Assembly (NCBI GenBank): GCA_017481325.1
Contig: JAFUPG010000001.1
Location: 1-16,860, forward strand
Origin: Oscillospiraceae bacterium
Lineage (GTDB): Bacteria; Bacillota_A; Clostridia; Oscillospirales; Oscillospiraceae
Length of the DNA stretch: 16,860 bases
Direction of reading: 5' to 3'
Below the pieces are notes generated by a model, which saw only the letters and a list, made by a program, of their open reading frames with translations, was not told where the DNA came from and did no database searches. Within the stretch, counting starts at the first letter, position 1. Each line of letters starts with the position of its first letter. Made by a program: the position numbers and the translations under genes. Shown in pieces: positions 5,595 through 13,308 of the stretch.

Positions 5595-6596
5595 ATGACG
5601 GCCTGTGTACAGCAACGCAAACGGGATCACGGCTTCGACAACCTCCGGGGACTTTTGATTTTTTGCGTGGTGCTGGGACATCTGTTGGAGATCTGCACGC
5701 CCTTTTTGGGCAGCAATTTCCTCTATCAGCTGATCTACAGCTTCCATATGCCTGCCATGATCTTTCTTGTGGGCTATTTTGCCCGTTTTGATCTGCGCAA
5801 GCTCCTGTGCAGCTGGCTTTTGCCTTATGTTCTGCTGCAGCTTCTCTATCTCGGTTTTGATAAATACATATTAGGGAACGAAACGGCGCTGCAGTTCCGC
5901 ATGCCCTACTGGATCCTCTGGTTTTTGCTTGTGGGGCTGTATTACCATTTGCTGATCCCCCTGTGCGACCGCAAAGCACTATGGTGCAAGCTTCTGCTGC
6001 TGGGCGGCAGCCTGGTTTTGGCTCTGGCTGTGGGATATGTGGATTCCGTCGGCTATGATTTCAGCCTCTCCCGTTTCTTTGTATTCCAGCCCTTTTTCCT
6101 CATGGGTTTTTATGCTGCCCGTCTTCCTCAAAAAACAGCGGAAAAGCGCCGGATCGTCCTTGCTTTGGCCAGTTTTGCAGCCTTTTTGGGCTGCGCTGCA
6201 GTGCTGTACCGGATGGAACCGCCCAACGCTACCCTCTTCGGTGCGCATCCCTACAGCGCCCTGGGGCACAACGCCGGATTGCGTGGTTTTTTCCTGGGCA
6301 TGGCCTGCTGCGCCATTCTGTTTATGCTGGCAGGCTGCAAGCCTCTGCTGGGCCGTAAAATTCCCCTCCTCAGCTGCCTGGGGCAGAATACCCTGTCGGT
6401 TTTCCTGCTCCACGGTTTTTGCATCAAGCTGATTGCACGCTATTTCCCCCTGGCGGTCAGCCGCCCCTGGGCTGTGCTGCTGAGTGCTTTGGGGCTTCTG
6501 CTGCTTCTGGGGAACCCCTGGGTAGGAAAAATCGTCAAATTTCTGTGCTCCGACCGCTGGCTTCCGGGCAGAAAAAAGTCCTCGACCACTGTCTGA
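5595..6596 (+). CDS. Acyltransferase family 3 membrane protein (fucose 4-O-acetylase-like)
   Basis: A 333-residue integral membrane O-acyltransferase of the Acyl_transf_3 family, whose members move acetyl or other acyl groups onto sugars, peptidoglycan or other envelope molecules. The family signature at the N-terminus is FDNLRGLLIFCVVLGH (14-29) with R18 and H29. YSFHMPAMIFLVGYF (48-62) matches the second signature, and LSVFLLHGF near the C-terminus matches the last conserved His-containing helix. About ten hydrophobic segments alternate with short basic loops. The ATG at 5595 is preferred over the upstream in-frame GTG at 5559, because GGAAGGAG lies just before it and the extension is not conserved-looking. 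It is the first gene of a probable four-gene operon. The acceptor is unknown; similarity to fucose O-acetylases is a general impression. Confidence 0.87.
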   Translation: MTACVQQRKRDHGFDNLRGLLIFCVVLGHLLEICTPFLGSNFLYQLIYSFHMPAMIFLVGYFARFDLRKLLCSWLLPYVLLQLLYLGFDKYILGNETALQFRMPYWILWFLLVGLYYHLLIPLCDRKALWCKLLLLGGSLVLALAVGYVDSVGYDFSLSRFFVFQPFFLMGFYAARLPQKTAEKRRIVLALASFAAFLGCAAVLYRMEPPNATLFGAHPYSALGHNAGLRGFFLGMACCAILFMLAGCKPLLGRKIPLLSCLGQNTLSVFLLHGFCIKLIARYFPLAVSRPWAVLLSALGLLLLLGNPWVGKIVKFLCSDRWLPGRKKSSTTV

Positions 6597-6631
6597 GCCC
6601 CATTGATCTCCTGTAGAAAGGATGATTTTCC

Positions 6632-7687
6632 ATGTTGATTGAACACCGCCGTGCTCTGCACCGTCTGGCAGAGGTAGGCTGGGAGCTGCCGGAGACGGTG
6701 GCCTATCTTCGCTCCGTGCTGGAAAAGCTCCCCTGTAAGCTTTTCTCCCCTGTGCCTATGGCGCTGTGCGCCTGGTTTGACTTTGGAAAAAAGGATACCG
6801 TCGCCTTCCGGGCAGATATGGACGGTCTTCCCATAGCAGAAAGCACCGGTCTGCCCTTCGCCTCGCTGCATCCCGGAATGATGCACGCCTGCGGCCACGA
6901 CGGCCACATGGCCATCGCCCTGGCGCTGGCAGAGGAACTGGCAAATAGACAGGATGCCGAAAGCAATGTGCTGCTGATTTTCGAACCTGCCGAGGAAACT
7001 GTGGGCGGCGCAAAGCCCATCTGTGACACCGGCTTGTTGAAGGACTACGGCGTTCAGGCGGTCTACGGCCTGCATCTCTGGCCGGAGCTTCCGCTCCACA
7101 CCATCGGCTCCCGTCCCGGCGCTATGATGGCCCGTTCCTGCGAGCTGACGGTGACCGTCAGCGGCAGCTCCGCCCACATTGCCCGCTGGCAGGAGGCCAA
7201 GGACGCCCTCTATGCCGCAAGCTGCCTGCTGCAGGAGTTCTACGCCCTGGCAAAGGATCAGCCCTGTCTGCTTCGTTTTGGACAGCTGGAGGCCGGACAG
7301 GTGCGCAATGCCGTAGCGGATCAGGCCTGTCTCAAGGGCACGTTCCGCTGCTTTGATGATGAACTCTACGAAAGACTGCTGGGGCAAATGCAGGAGCTCG
7401 GCCGCCGCATTACAGCCCTTACCGGCTGCGATATTCAAATCCACTGCACCACGGGCTATCCCCCCGTGACCAACGACCCGGCGCTTTATGCCCGGGCCAA
7501 AAGGCTGCTGACCATAGAAGAGGTGGCTCCCACCTACATCACGGAGGATTTTTCTCAATACCAGAGAGAGGTTCCCGGGGTGTTCTTCTGGCTGGGTACC
7601 GGCGGCACGGGGCTCCACGACCCCGCCTTTGACTTTGACGAAGCTGTTTTGGGCACGGGACTTTCGCTGTTCCTGTCCCTATTATGA
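6632..7687 (+). CDS. M20D-family metallo-amidohydrolase
   Basis: A 351-residue zinc hydrolase of the M20D group, which cleaves N-acyl amino acids (hippurate, indole-3-acetyl-amino acids, N-acetyl-diaminopimelate and similar). Metal ligands are visible in order: HACGHDGH (C87, H89), EPAEE (E121/E122), GLHLW (H148) and GLHDPAFDFDE (H329). RADMDGLPIAE (60-70) is the family strand, and the dimerisation lid begins at VSGSSAHIAR. The usual SHAAxP motif is altered to SAHIARW. The chain is a little shorter than the common 380-400 residues. AAAGGATG precedes the ATG. It sits 35 nt after the acyltransferase gene and 15 nt before the DUF3810 gene, so it is probably co-transcribed. No signal peptide, so it acts in the cytoplasm. 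Pairing an acyl-adding and an acyl-removing enzyme is suggestive but unproven. Confidence 0.92.
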   Translation: MLIEHRRALHRLAEVGWELPETVAYLRSVLEKLPCKLFSPVPMALCAWFDFGKKDTVAFRADMDGLPIAESTGLPFASLHPGMMHACGHDGHMAIALALAEELANRQDAESNVLLIFEPAEETVGGAKPICDTGLLKDYGVQAVYGLHLWPELPLHTIGSRPGAMMARSCELTVTVSGSSAHIARWQEAKDALYAASCLLQEFYALAKDQPCLLRFGQLEAGQVRNAVADQACLKGTFRCFDDELYERLLGQMQELGRRITALTGCDIQIHCTTGYPPVTNDPALYARAKRLLTIEEVAPTYITEDFSQYQREVPGVFFWLGTGGTGLHDPAFDFDEAVLGTGLSLFLSLL

Positions 7688-7702
7688 TAACGGAGGTACG
7701 CT

Positions 7703-8767
7703 ATGCGAACAATTTTCCGAGTGCTGCTCTCGGCAGTGCTTTTGATCCTGACCCTGGTTATGGTGGCTGTGGCAAATTTCTTCCCCGACTGGATCTTCTC
7801 TTTCTATCCGGAGTTTTCCCGGGGCGTGATTTCGGTTTTGTCCACCATTTTCTCCATTATTCCCATTCCCATGTGCGAGATTCTGGCTGCGTTGCTGATC
7901 GTGTGGTTCATTTTCTCCCTGATCCGCTCCATTTGCAAGCTGCGCATCCTGCGTTGGTGCGCCGGTGTGCTGCTGCTGGCGAGCATCGGTGTTACCGCTT
8001 TTGTCGCCATCTGGGGACTGAACTACTACGCACCTTCCATGGCACAGCGGCTGGAGCTGCCGGAGGAGCAGTACTCCGTCAGCCAGCTGAAGGAGGCTAC
8101 GGTTTATTTCCGTGACATGGCCAATGCCACTGCCCAAAAGGTAGAACGCAACGAGGACGGCAGCTTCCGCAGCGCCGATTTCGACGAGCTGGCCACAGCG
8201 GCAAATGACGGCTACAAGGTGCTGGCCGAGGATTATGAGTGCTTTGACGGTGCCGACACCAAGGTCAAGCGTCTGCTGATCAGCCCCATTATGGGCAAGA
8301 TCGGCATGACCGGCGGCTTTATCTGCCTCACCGGCGAGAGCTGTGTCAGCGACACCACCTATCCCGTCTCTCTCCCCTACACCATGTGCCATGAGATCGG
8401 CCACCGCATGGCCTTCGCCCGGGAGGACGAGGCGAATTTCGCCGCTTTCCTGGCCTGCACCTCCAACGATCGGGCGGATTTCCGGTACTCCGCCTATTAC
8501 AATGCCTTCCTCTACTGCTATAATGCCCTGTACCGTGCCGACGAGGCCGCTGCCAAGGAGGTCATGGGTGGGCTCAGTGAGCTTGTGAGAAACGATATGG
8601 GTCTTGCCGCCGCACACTATCAGTCCATCCGCTCCGAGACCGCCTCGGAGATCACCGACCAGGTCTATGACGGCTACCTCAAGACCTTCTCTGTGGAGGA
8701 GGGTGTCCAGTCCTACGGCGAGGTGGCGGATCTGCTGCTGACCTGGTATTTTGAGAAGGTTAAATAA
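7703..8767 (+). CDS. DUF3810 membrane protein with zinc-peptidase-like HExxH motif
   Basis: A 354-residue protein with three N-terminal hydrophobic segments (about 5-28, 43-77 and 83-107) and a long soluble region from about residue 108. That region contains CHEIGHRMAF (H230, E231, H234) followed by REDEANFAAFLAC, whose E243 would be the third ligand of a glu-zincin site. This layout matches the DUF3810 family, predicted metallopeptidases of unknown substrate. GGAGG lies 8-12 nt before the ATG. The stop codon overlaps the start of the MFS gene by one base (TAATG), which implies translational coupling and a shared role with the transporter. Peptidase activity is an inference from the motif; family membership is fairly secure. 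Confidence 0.86.
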   Translation: MRTIFRVLLSAVLLILTLVMVAVANFFPDWIFSFYPEFSRGVISVLSTIFSIIPIPMCEILAALLIVWFIFSLIRSICKLRILRWCAGVLLLASIGVTAFVAIWGLNYYAPSMAQRLELPEEQYSVSQLKEATVYFRDMANATAQKVERNEDGSFRSADFDELATAANDGYKVLAEDYECFDGADTKVKRLLISPIMGKIGMTGGFICLTGESCVSDTTYPVSLPYTMCHEIGHRMAFAREDEANFAAFLACTSNDRADFRYSAYYNAFLYCYNALYRADEAAAKEVMGGLSELVRNDMGLAAAHYQSIRSETASEITDQVYDGYLKTFSVEEGVQSYGEVADLLLTWYFEKVK

Positions 8768-9918
8768 TGAGATATAAAATTCAGCTGAGTTATTCGCTGC
8801 AACAGTTTAGCCTCTGGGGCAGCTATGGTCTGCTCTTCTCCTATGCCAACCGCTATCTGCTGGCACAGGGTATGAGCAACACGGAGGCCGGTCTGCTGCT
8901 GGGCGTCGTCACCGCCATCGCCTTTGTGCTGCAGCCCCTGCTTACCACCGTTGTGGACCGCAGCGGTCTCAGCTGCCGTGGGGTCATGCTCCTGGGCACA
9001 GGGCTGGTGATGTTCAGCTGCGGCGGCCTGCTGCTGTTCTCCGCTTTTTGGCCTCAGATCCTGCTGTATGGGCTGGCCTGCGTTGCCCTGCAGGTGCTGC
9101 CCTCCTTTTCCAATGCCCTGGGAATGGCCGCCATTCACCGTGGCCAGAGGCTGAATTTCAGCATTGCCCGTGGCTTCGGTACCCTCAGCTTCGGTGCCGG
9201 TGCCCAGCTGGCCGTTCCCCTGATGGATCGGCTGGGTCTGGGCGTGATCCCCGGGGGTACCGCTATTCTTTGCCTTTTCCTCCTGCTCTCCTGCCTGCCC
9301 TTCTCTCACAGTACGGCACAGGCCGAGGAGGATGCACCCGATCCCCTGGGGGTGTTTTTCCGAAATAATAAGCCCTTCGTGCTCTTCCTCGTGGCTGCTA
9401 CGCTGCTGTACATGGGCCACAACGTGCTGTGCAACTGCATGTATCAGATCGCCGTCCATAAGGGCGACGGCGATGCCCAGGGTACGGCGCTGCTGATCTC
9501 CGCCATCTGTGAACTGCCTACCATGTTTGGCTTCACCCTGATGCTCCGGTGGACAAAAAGCGGCAAGTGGGTCTGCCTGTCCGGCGTGTTTATTACCCTG
9601 CGGCTGCTGCTGAGTCTGCTGCTGCCGGGGATTCCGGGGCTTTTTGCCGCTCAGGTCTGCCAAATGCTGGGCTATGCCCTCTTCTGCATCAGCACCGTGT
9701 ATTATGTGGGTCAGACCGTGGACAAGCGCAATGTGGTAAAGGGGCAGACCTATCTGGGCATCACCAACACCTTAGGCGCTTTGATCGCCCATTTCTCCGG
9801 AGGTGCCATGATCGATCTCTGGGGTGTGGATGCTATGATGCTCATCTGCTCTGCTGTCTGTGCGCTGGGCATGACGCTGCTCTTTGTGGCGGTAAGCAAG
9901 AATCCCTCAAAGGCATAA
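8767..9918 (+). CDS. Major facilitator superfamily transporter (MFS_1-like/PPP-type)
   Basis: A 383-residue inner-membrane transporter with about twelve hydrophobic segments in two bundles of six, split by a hydrophilic loop at about 180-202 (STAQAEEDAPDPLG). The N-terminal half has VVDRSG after the second helix, a variant of the MFS loop 2-3 motif, and FSIARGFGTLSFGAG (131-145), typical of the LacY-like and nucleoside:proton-symporter-like branch. A second ITNTLGALIAHFSGGAMID block near the C-terminus mirrors it. The start codon overlaps the DUF3810 stop by one base. A terminator follows 1-2 bases after the stop, closing the operon. The cargo cannot be named from sequence. Confidence 0.88.
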   Translation: MRYKIQLSYSLQQFSLWGSYGLLFSYANRYLLAQGMSNTEAGLLLGVVTAIAFVLQPLLTTVVDRSGLSCRGVMLLGTGLVMFSCGGLLLFSAFWPQILLYGLACVALQVLPSFSNALGMAAIHRGQRLNFSIARGFGTLSFGAGAQLAVPLMDRLGLGVIPGGTAILCLFLLLSCLPFSHSTAQAEEDAPDPLGVFFRNNKPFVLFLVAATLLYMGHNVLCNCMYQIAVHKGDGDAQGTALLISAICELPTMFGFTLMLRWTKSGKWVCLSGVFITLRLLLSLLLPGIPGLFAAQVCQMLGYALFCISTVYYVGQTVDKRNVVKGQTYLGITNTLGALIAHFSGGAMIDLWGVDAMMLICSAVCALGMTLLFVAVSKNPSKA

Positions 9919-9919
9919 A

Positions 9920-9940
9920 AAAAGCCTTGCGCAGGCTTTT
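9920..9940 (+). terminator. Terminator after the MFS gene
   Basis: An 8-bp stem AAAAGCCT (9920-9927) / AGGCTTTT (9933-9940) with a 5-nt loop; its T-run forms the 3' arm. It starts 2 nt after the MFS stop. Confidence 0.75.
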
Positions 9941-9986
9941 GAACTGTGATAGTATAAATTGAGATAGAAAAAAGGGAGGTTTCCCT

Positions 9987-11171
9987 ATGGGACTGCTGCG
10001 TATTCTGAAGGCTGTGCTGGCTGACCCTCTGCTGGTCTGCCTGCTGCTGATCTGCGCCGTGTTTGCCGCACTCTCCGTGCTGCAATATTTCCGGGCCATC
10101 CGCCCCCGCAGAGGCACTACAGAGTGGATGGAAAAGGTGGACAGCAAGAGCTTCTCGCCCCTGCGGCTGCACCGTCTTGCCGGTGCGGATGTGATTTGGG
10201 CGGTTTTGGTGGCGCTGTTTGCCGCCTGCCTGCGGTTTTGCTACCTGTTCTTCTATCTGCAGCTCCATCACAGACCCGGAGCGCTGCAGATCCTGATGGC
10301 TGCTCAGAGTTTTTTCCTCCAGCGAATCCTTCTGTGCGTACTCTTTGCTCTGAGCATTTTCTTTATGGTACGGCTGCTCTGCGGTCGTCCGCTGCCTGCC
10401 ATCTGCGCCGCAGTGGCCGGTGCGTTGATCCAGAACCACAGCAACGACACCGCCGCCTTCCTGGCGCTGAGTTTGCTTCTCTTCCTGTGCTGGATGGGCT
10501 GCGCCCATGACGGCGGTATCCTCCGTGGCATCTGGCTGGTGCTGAGCCTGGGCTTCTATGCCCTGACTCTGCTGAGCTGCTGGGAATGCGCCTGGCTGTG
10601 CCCCATGTATATCGTCGGCTATTTTGCCACCCTGATCCAGCGATTCCGCAACAGCGAGACCAAAGGTCGGCTGCGCAAGCTGATTTTGAGTCTGGTGACT
10701 ATGGCCTTTGTGGTGCCGGGTGGCTGCCTTGCCCTCTGGCTTGTTTATGCCCACCTCTCCGGTAGAGCCGAGGGCGGAATTTTGACGGCGATGCGCACCT
10801 TTGCCTTCTACCGGCAGCTGATGCCTGTTCTGAAGACCAAGGTCTACCATCTGCTCACCCGTCGGGAGGCTTTCCTGTCCTACATGGTCGTGTATGAGAG
10901 TTTCCTGCTGCTTTTGGGCAGCGCCGCCTGCATTCCCCTGCTGCACCGCCTGTTCCGGGAGAAGGACAGCTCCGCCCTGCTGCTACTGGCGCTTTTGGTG
11001 GGATTTTCGATCCTCTGGGTGGCCAGCGGCGTGTATCTCATGGGCATCCCCATGTTGCTGATCCTGGGCAAGCTCTGGAGCTGCTACTGCCAAAGGGAAA
11101 TGCGGAGCTTCGCCGTGCTGAGCGCCTGTGGGCTCATGATTTTTAACGTTCTTTGTATGATCTTACATTAA
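9987..11171 (+). CDS. Polytopic membrane protein of unknown function
   Basis: A 394-residue protein I do not recognise. It has roughly nine to eleven hydrophobic segments (for example about 14-36, 66-90, 112-130, 136-150 and 157-171) separated by short basic loops such as IRPRRGTTEWMEKVDSK (38-54) and QRFRNSETKGRLRK. An acidic or polar loop appears at HSNDTA (151-156), and a Cys/Trp-rich stretch at SCWECAWLCP (197-206). The general layout, with large luminal-type loops few and helices many, is compatible with a GT-C-like glycosyltransferase or a polymerase-type membrane protein, but no motif supports either. The ATG follows GGGAGG by 7 nt. Only a weak TATAAA (9953-9958) is seen upstream, without a good -35. 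rpiB starts 18 nt downstream, so the two are probably co-transcribed. Confidence 0.75.
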   Translation: MGLLRILKAVLADPLLVCLLLICAVFAALSVLQYFRAIRPRRGTTEWMEKVDSKSFSPLRLHRLAGADVIWAVLVALFAACLRFCYLFFYLQLHHRPGALQILMAAQSFFLQRILLCVLFALSIFFMVRLLCGRPLPAICAAVAGALIQNHSNDTAAFLALSLLLFLCWMGCAHDGGILRGIWLVLSLGFYALTLLSCWECAWLCPMYIVGYFATLIQRFRNSETKGRLRKLILSLVTMAFVVPGGCLALWLVYAHLSGRAEGGILTAMRTFAFYRQLMPVLKTKVYHLLTRREAFLSYMVVYESFLLLLGSAACIPLLHRLFREKDSSALLLLALLVGFSILWVASGVYLMGIPMLLILGKLWSCYCQREMRSFAVLSACGLMIFNVLCMILH

Positions 11172-11189
11172 TTTTCAGGAGGAATGAAT

Positions 11190-11627
11190 ATGAAAATCGC
11201 ATTGGGCTGCGACCATGGCGGCCTGGAATTAAAGGAAAAAGTCAAGGCGCACCTGGAGCAGCGTGGCTTTGAAATCCTGGACTGCGGTACTTACAGCACC
11301 GATAGCTGCGATTACCCCGATTTCGGCGCTGCCGCTGCCCGTGCTGTTGCTAAGGGCGACTGTGAGAGAGGCATCGTGATCTGCACCACCGGCATTGGCA
11401 TCTCCATTGCTGCCAACAAGGTCAAGGGCATCCGCTGCGCTCTGCTCAGCGACCTGATGTCTGCCCGCATGACCCGGCAGCACAACGACACCAACATGAT
11501 GGCCCTGGGCGCTGCCGTGGTAGGTCCCATGCTGGCACTGCAGATCGTGGACACCTGGCTGGACACCGAGTTTGAAGGCGGCCGCCACCAGCGCAGAGTA
11601 GACAAGCTCAGCGCTCTGGAGGGTTAA
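11190..11627 (+). CDS. rpiB: Ribose 5-phosphate isomerase B
   Basis: Interconverts ribose 5-phosphate and ribulose 5-phosphate in the pentose phosphate pathway; related LacAB enzymes act on galactose 6-phosphate. The 145-residue length is typical. Visible features are the N-terminal CDHGG (D8, H9), the YPDFG segment (42-46), ICTTGIGISIAANK (64-77) with the catalytic cysteine C65 and the anion loop, and RQHNDTNMMALGA (96-108) with the active-site H98 and N99. In many homologs ICTTG reads ICGTG. Two in-frame ATGs occur 6 nt apart (11184 and 11190). The second is chosen because AGGAGG (11177-11182) is 7 nt from it and only 1 nt from the first. A bidirectional terminator follows. Confidence 0.95.
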   Translation: MKIALGCDHGGLELKEKVKAHLEQRGFEILDCGTYSTDSCDYPDFGAAAARAVAKGDCERGIVICTTGIGISIAANKVKGIRCALLSDLMSARMTRQHNDTNMMALGAAVVGPMLALQIVDTWLDTEFEGGRHQRRVDKLSALEG

Positions 11628-11637
11628 TAACACAAGA

Positions 11638-11668
11638 AAAAAGCTCGCCTTTTTCAGGCGAGCTTTTT
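11638..11668. terminator. Bidirectional terminator between rpiB and the zinc-ribbon operon
   Basis: A perfect 13-bp stem AAAAAGCTCGCCT (11638-11650) / AGGCGAGCTTTTT (11656-11668) with a 5-nt loop lies between convergent genes: rpiB ends at 11627 and the minus-strand gene at 11672. The T-run on each strand lets it serve both. Confidence 0.93.
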
Positions 11669-11671
11669 ATT

Positions 11672-12184
11672 TTACAATGCCATAGCGATGAGGCCCACGA
11701 GGATATTGACACCGGAGATGATGAGGGCGACCAGGCTGAATTTTTTGCCCAAGGAGGCGAAACGGTAGCCGGATTTCTCCGCCAGAGATTTCCCTGCCAG
11801 GATCATGCCCACAATGCCGGAGGCAAGGGAGATCAGGGAGAAGATCATACCCATACCGCCCATGGCCTTAAAAAAGACAAGCCCTTCGTTTCTGCCGATA
11901 CGGGAGAAGGAACCTGCGATGCTCGACATAAGCGCACCTAAGAGCGCATAGAGGGAAAACACAATGGAAACACCCATGCCCTCGATGCCCACCGCCATGG
12001 AGGCGATGCCGAAGCCTCTGCCACGGCCACTGATCCGGGCAGGTGCAGGCTGTGCCGTAGCTACAGGCGGCTGCTGCACAGCAGGCTCTGCCTGAACAGG
12101 CTCCTGAAAACGCTTGGCGCCACAGTTGGGACAGAAGGCGTAGGTCTCCGGGATCTCCCGGCCGCAATTGACACAGAAAGTCAT
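11672..12184 (-). CDS. Small zinc-ribbon membrane protein (paralog D)
   Basis: A 170-residue protein with an N-terminal zinc ribbon, FCVNCG..FCPNCG (C4, C7, C18, C21). A Pro/Gln/Ala-rich linker follows (about 27-52, EPVQAEPAVQQPP type), then a Gly-rich membrane domain of three hydrophobic segments (about 57-87, 103-125 and 147-170). The frame is open upstream through the next gene, but the ATG at 12184 is chosen for its AAAGGAG site and because the ribbon motif starts there. It lies 23 nt after paralog C and is the last gene before the bidirectional terminator. The zinc_ribbon-plus-TM architecture is common in Firmicutes, but its function is unknown. Confidence 0.85.
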   Translation of the reverse strand: MTFCVNCGREIPETYAFCPNCGAKRFQEPVQAEPAVQQPPVATAQPAPARISGRGRGFGIASMAVGIEGMGVSIVFSLYALLGALMSSIAGSFSRIGRNEGLVFFKAMGGMGMIFSLISLASGIVGMILAGKSLAEKSGYRFASLGKKFSLVALIISGVNILVGLIAMAL

Positions 12185-12207
12185 AATAGAATCTCCTTTC
12201 AGATTGT

Positions 12208-12621
12208 TTATAATGTAGCGAGGATCGCCAGCAGCAGCACCGTGCAGACGCTGCAGCCGATCATGCCGAAAACCATGCCCTTCATGGCCTGCGCCCCCTT
12301 CTTTCGGGCGAAGATGCCCAGAAGCAGCGCCGGTACGGCAAACAAAGCGGTCATCAAAAGCGGCGGAAACAGGTCGTCGTCGCTGCCGACGAGGAAAATC
12401 GACGCAATAATGCTGAAAACCAGGGCAGTAATACCCAGACCCTTGGAGAGGCCGGCCATCACTCTGGCGCCCACAGTCACCGGCTGTATGGGCTCTGCCA
12501 CATAGACCGGAGGCGCCGTCGGAGGAAAGAGGCTCTGAGGAGCAGGAGAAGCCTTGCCACAGATGGGGCAGAATGTGAAGTCCTCGCCCATGGCCTGACC
12601 ACAGTGGTAGCAATATTTCAT
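12208..12621 (-). CDS. Small zinc-ribbon membrane protein (paralog C)
   Basis: A 137-residue protein with ribbon YCYHCG..FCPICG (C4, C7, C18, C21), a Pro-rich linker (about 25-47, SPAPQSLFPPTAPP) and a membrane domain of about three hydrophobic segments: about 55-78, 84-101 and 115-137, the last two separated by ARKKGAQAMKG. The frame is open 26 codons further upstream, but those codons would include the promoter. The ATG at 12621 is chosen for its AAGGAGG site and for the ribbon beginning at residue 4. It is the first gene of its two-gene unit, directly after an extended -10 promoter. Function unknown. Confidence 0.83.
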   Translation of the reverse strand: MKYCYHCGQAMGEDFTFCPICGKASPAPQSLFPPTAPPVYVAEPIQPVTVGARVMAGLSKGLGITALVFSIIASIFLVGSDDDLFPPLLMTALFAVPALLLGIFARKKGAQAMKGMVFGMIGCSVCTVLLLAILATL

Positions 12622-12643
12622 AGTGCGACCTCCTTTCGCCCTG

Positions 12644-12672
12644 ATTATAGCACGAATCCCGGCGCAACACAA
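12644..12672 (-). promoter_or_regulatory. Promoter of zinc-ribbon pair C-D
   Basis: On the minus strand, TTGTGT (12672-12667), a 17-nt spacer ending in TGC, and TATAAT (12649-12644): an extended -10 promoter (TGCTATAAT). It starts 4 nt after the terminator that closes the upstream pair. Confidence 0.82.
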
Positions 12673-12675
12673 GAC

Positions 12676-12712
12676 AAAAGTCGTCCGTGTGCCTGTCACA
12701 CGGACGACTTTT
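12676..12712. terminator. Terminator between the two zinc-ribbon pairs
   Basis: A perfect 16-bp stem AAAAGTCGTCCGTGTG (12676-12691) / CACACGGACGACTTTT (12697-12712) with a 5-nt loop, ending in T-runs on both strands. It lies 15 nt beyond the stop of paralog B. Confidence 0.93.
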
Positions 12713-12726
12713 TTACAAGCGAGAAA

Positions 12727-13278
12727 TCAGACAGCCATGCAGAGGATGGCTACAAAGAAGGCAATACCGGCCATAATCACACCGATCAGGCCGAAAACCT
12801 TGCCCAGCTTGCCCGGGGTGATGGAGGAAGTGCTCTTGCCCAGGATCATGCCGGGAAGTGCAAAGCCCAGAGTGATAATAGCGTAAACCATGATACCTAC
12901 ACCGGTTTCCTCGGCGCCTCTGTAGCCCAGAACAGCGAGGCCGGCAATGGCCAGAATCAGGTCAACCACAGCGAGAACCAGGGCGATGATACCCAGGATC
13001 ATGCCGGCGATGGCCTTGCCCTTGCTTACGGGAGCGGCCTGATACTGATAGGTCTCATAGCCGTTCTGCTGGTACATGGGGGTCTGGTAGGGCTGCTCGT
13101 AAGAGGGAGCCTGGTAGTTGGGCTGCTGGGAATAAACAGGGGGCTGATAGGCCGCAGGCTGCTCATAGCCGGGAGCCTGATAGCCGGGGTTTGCTGCTGC
13201 GTTCTGGCGCTGACCGCAGGCGGGGCAGAAAGAAGCGCCGTCTGCAATGGTGCTGCCACAGGATGTACAAAATGCCAT
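12727..13278 (-). CDS. Zinc-ribbon membrane protein with Tyr/Gln/Pro-rich linker (paralog B)
   Basis: A 183-residue protein with ribbon FCTSCG..FCPACG (C4, C7, C18, C21). An unusually long low-complexity linker (about 26-80) is built of Y-x-x-P and Q-P units such as YQAPGYEQP, YQPPVY and YQAPSYEQPYQTP. The membrane domain has three or four hydrophobic segments (about 87-115, 127-146 and 160-183). The N-terminal MAFCTSCG is identical to paralog A. AAAGGAG precedes the ATG. It lies 30 nt after paralog A, with no promoter between, so the two are probably co-transcribed. The linker resembles self-associating tyrosine-rich tails seen in other zinc-ribbon or DUF4190-type membrane proteins; any such role is conjecture. 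Confidence 0.85.
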   Translation of the reverse strand: MAFCTSCGSTIADGASFCPACGQRQNAAANPGYQAPGYEQPAAYQPPVYSQQPNYQAPSYEQPYQTPMYQQNGYETYQYQAAPVSKGKAIAGMILGIIALVLAVVDLILAIAGLAVLGYRGAEETGVGIMVYAIITLGFALPGMILGKSTSSITPGKLGKVFGLIGVIMAGIAFFVAILCMAV

Positions 13279-13308
13279 AATAAAAATCTCCTTTAGAAAA
13301 TAATTGAC

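Noticed and set aside
11672..12670. Reading the last two zinc-ribbon genes as one 332-codon protein
   Set aside because: The long frame only reaches paralog D's ATG by running through paralog C in the wrong frame. Each gene has its own ribosome binding site and its own cysteine motif at residue 4.
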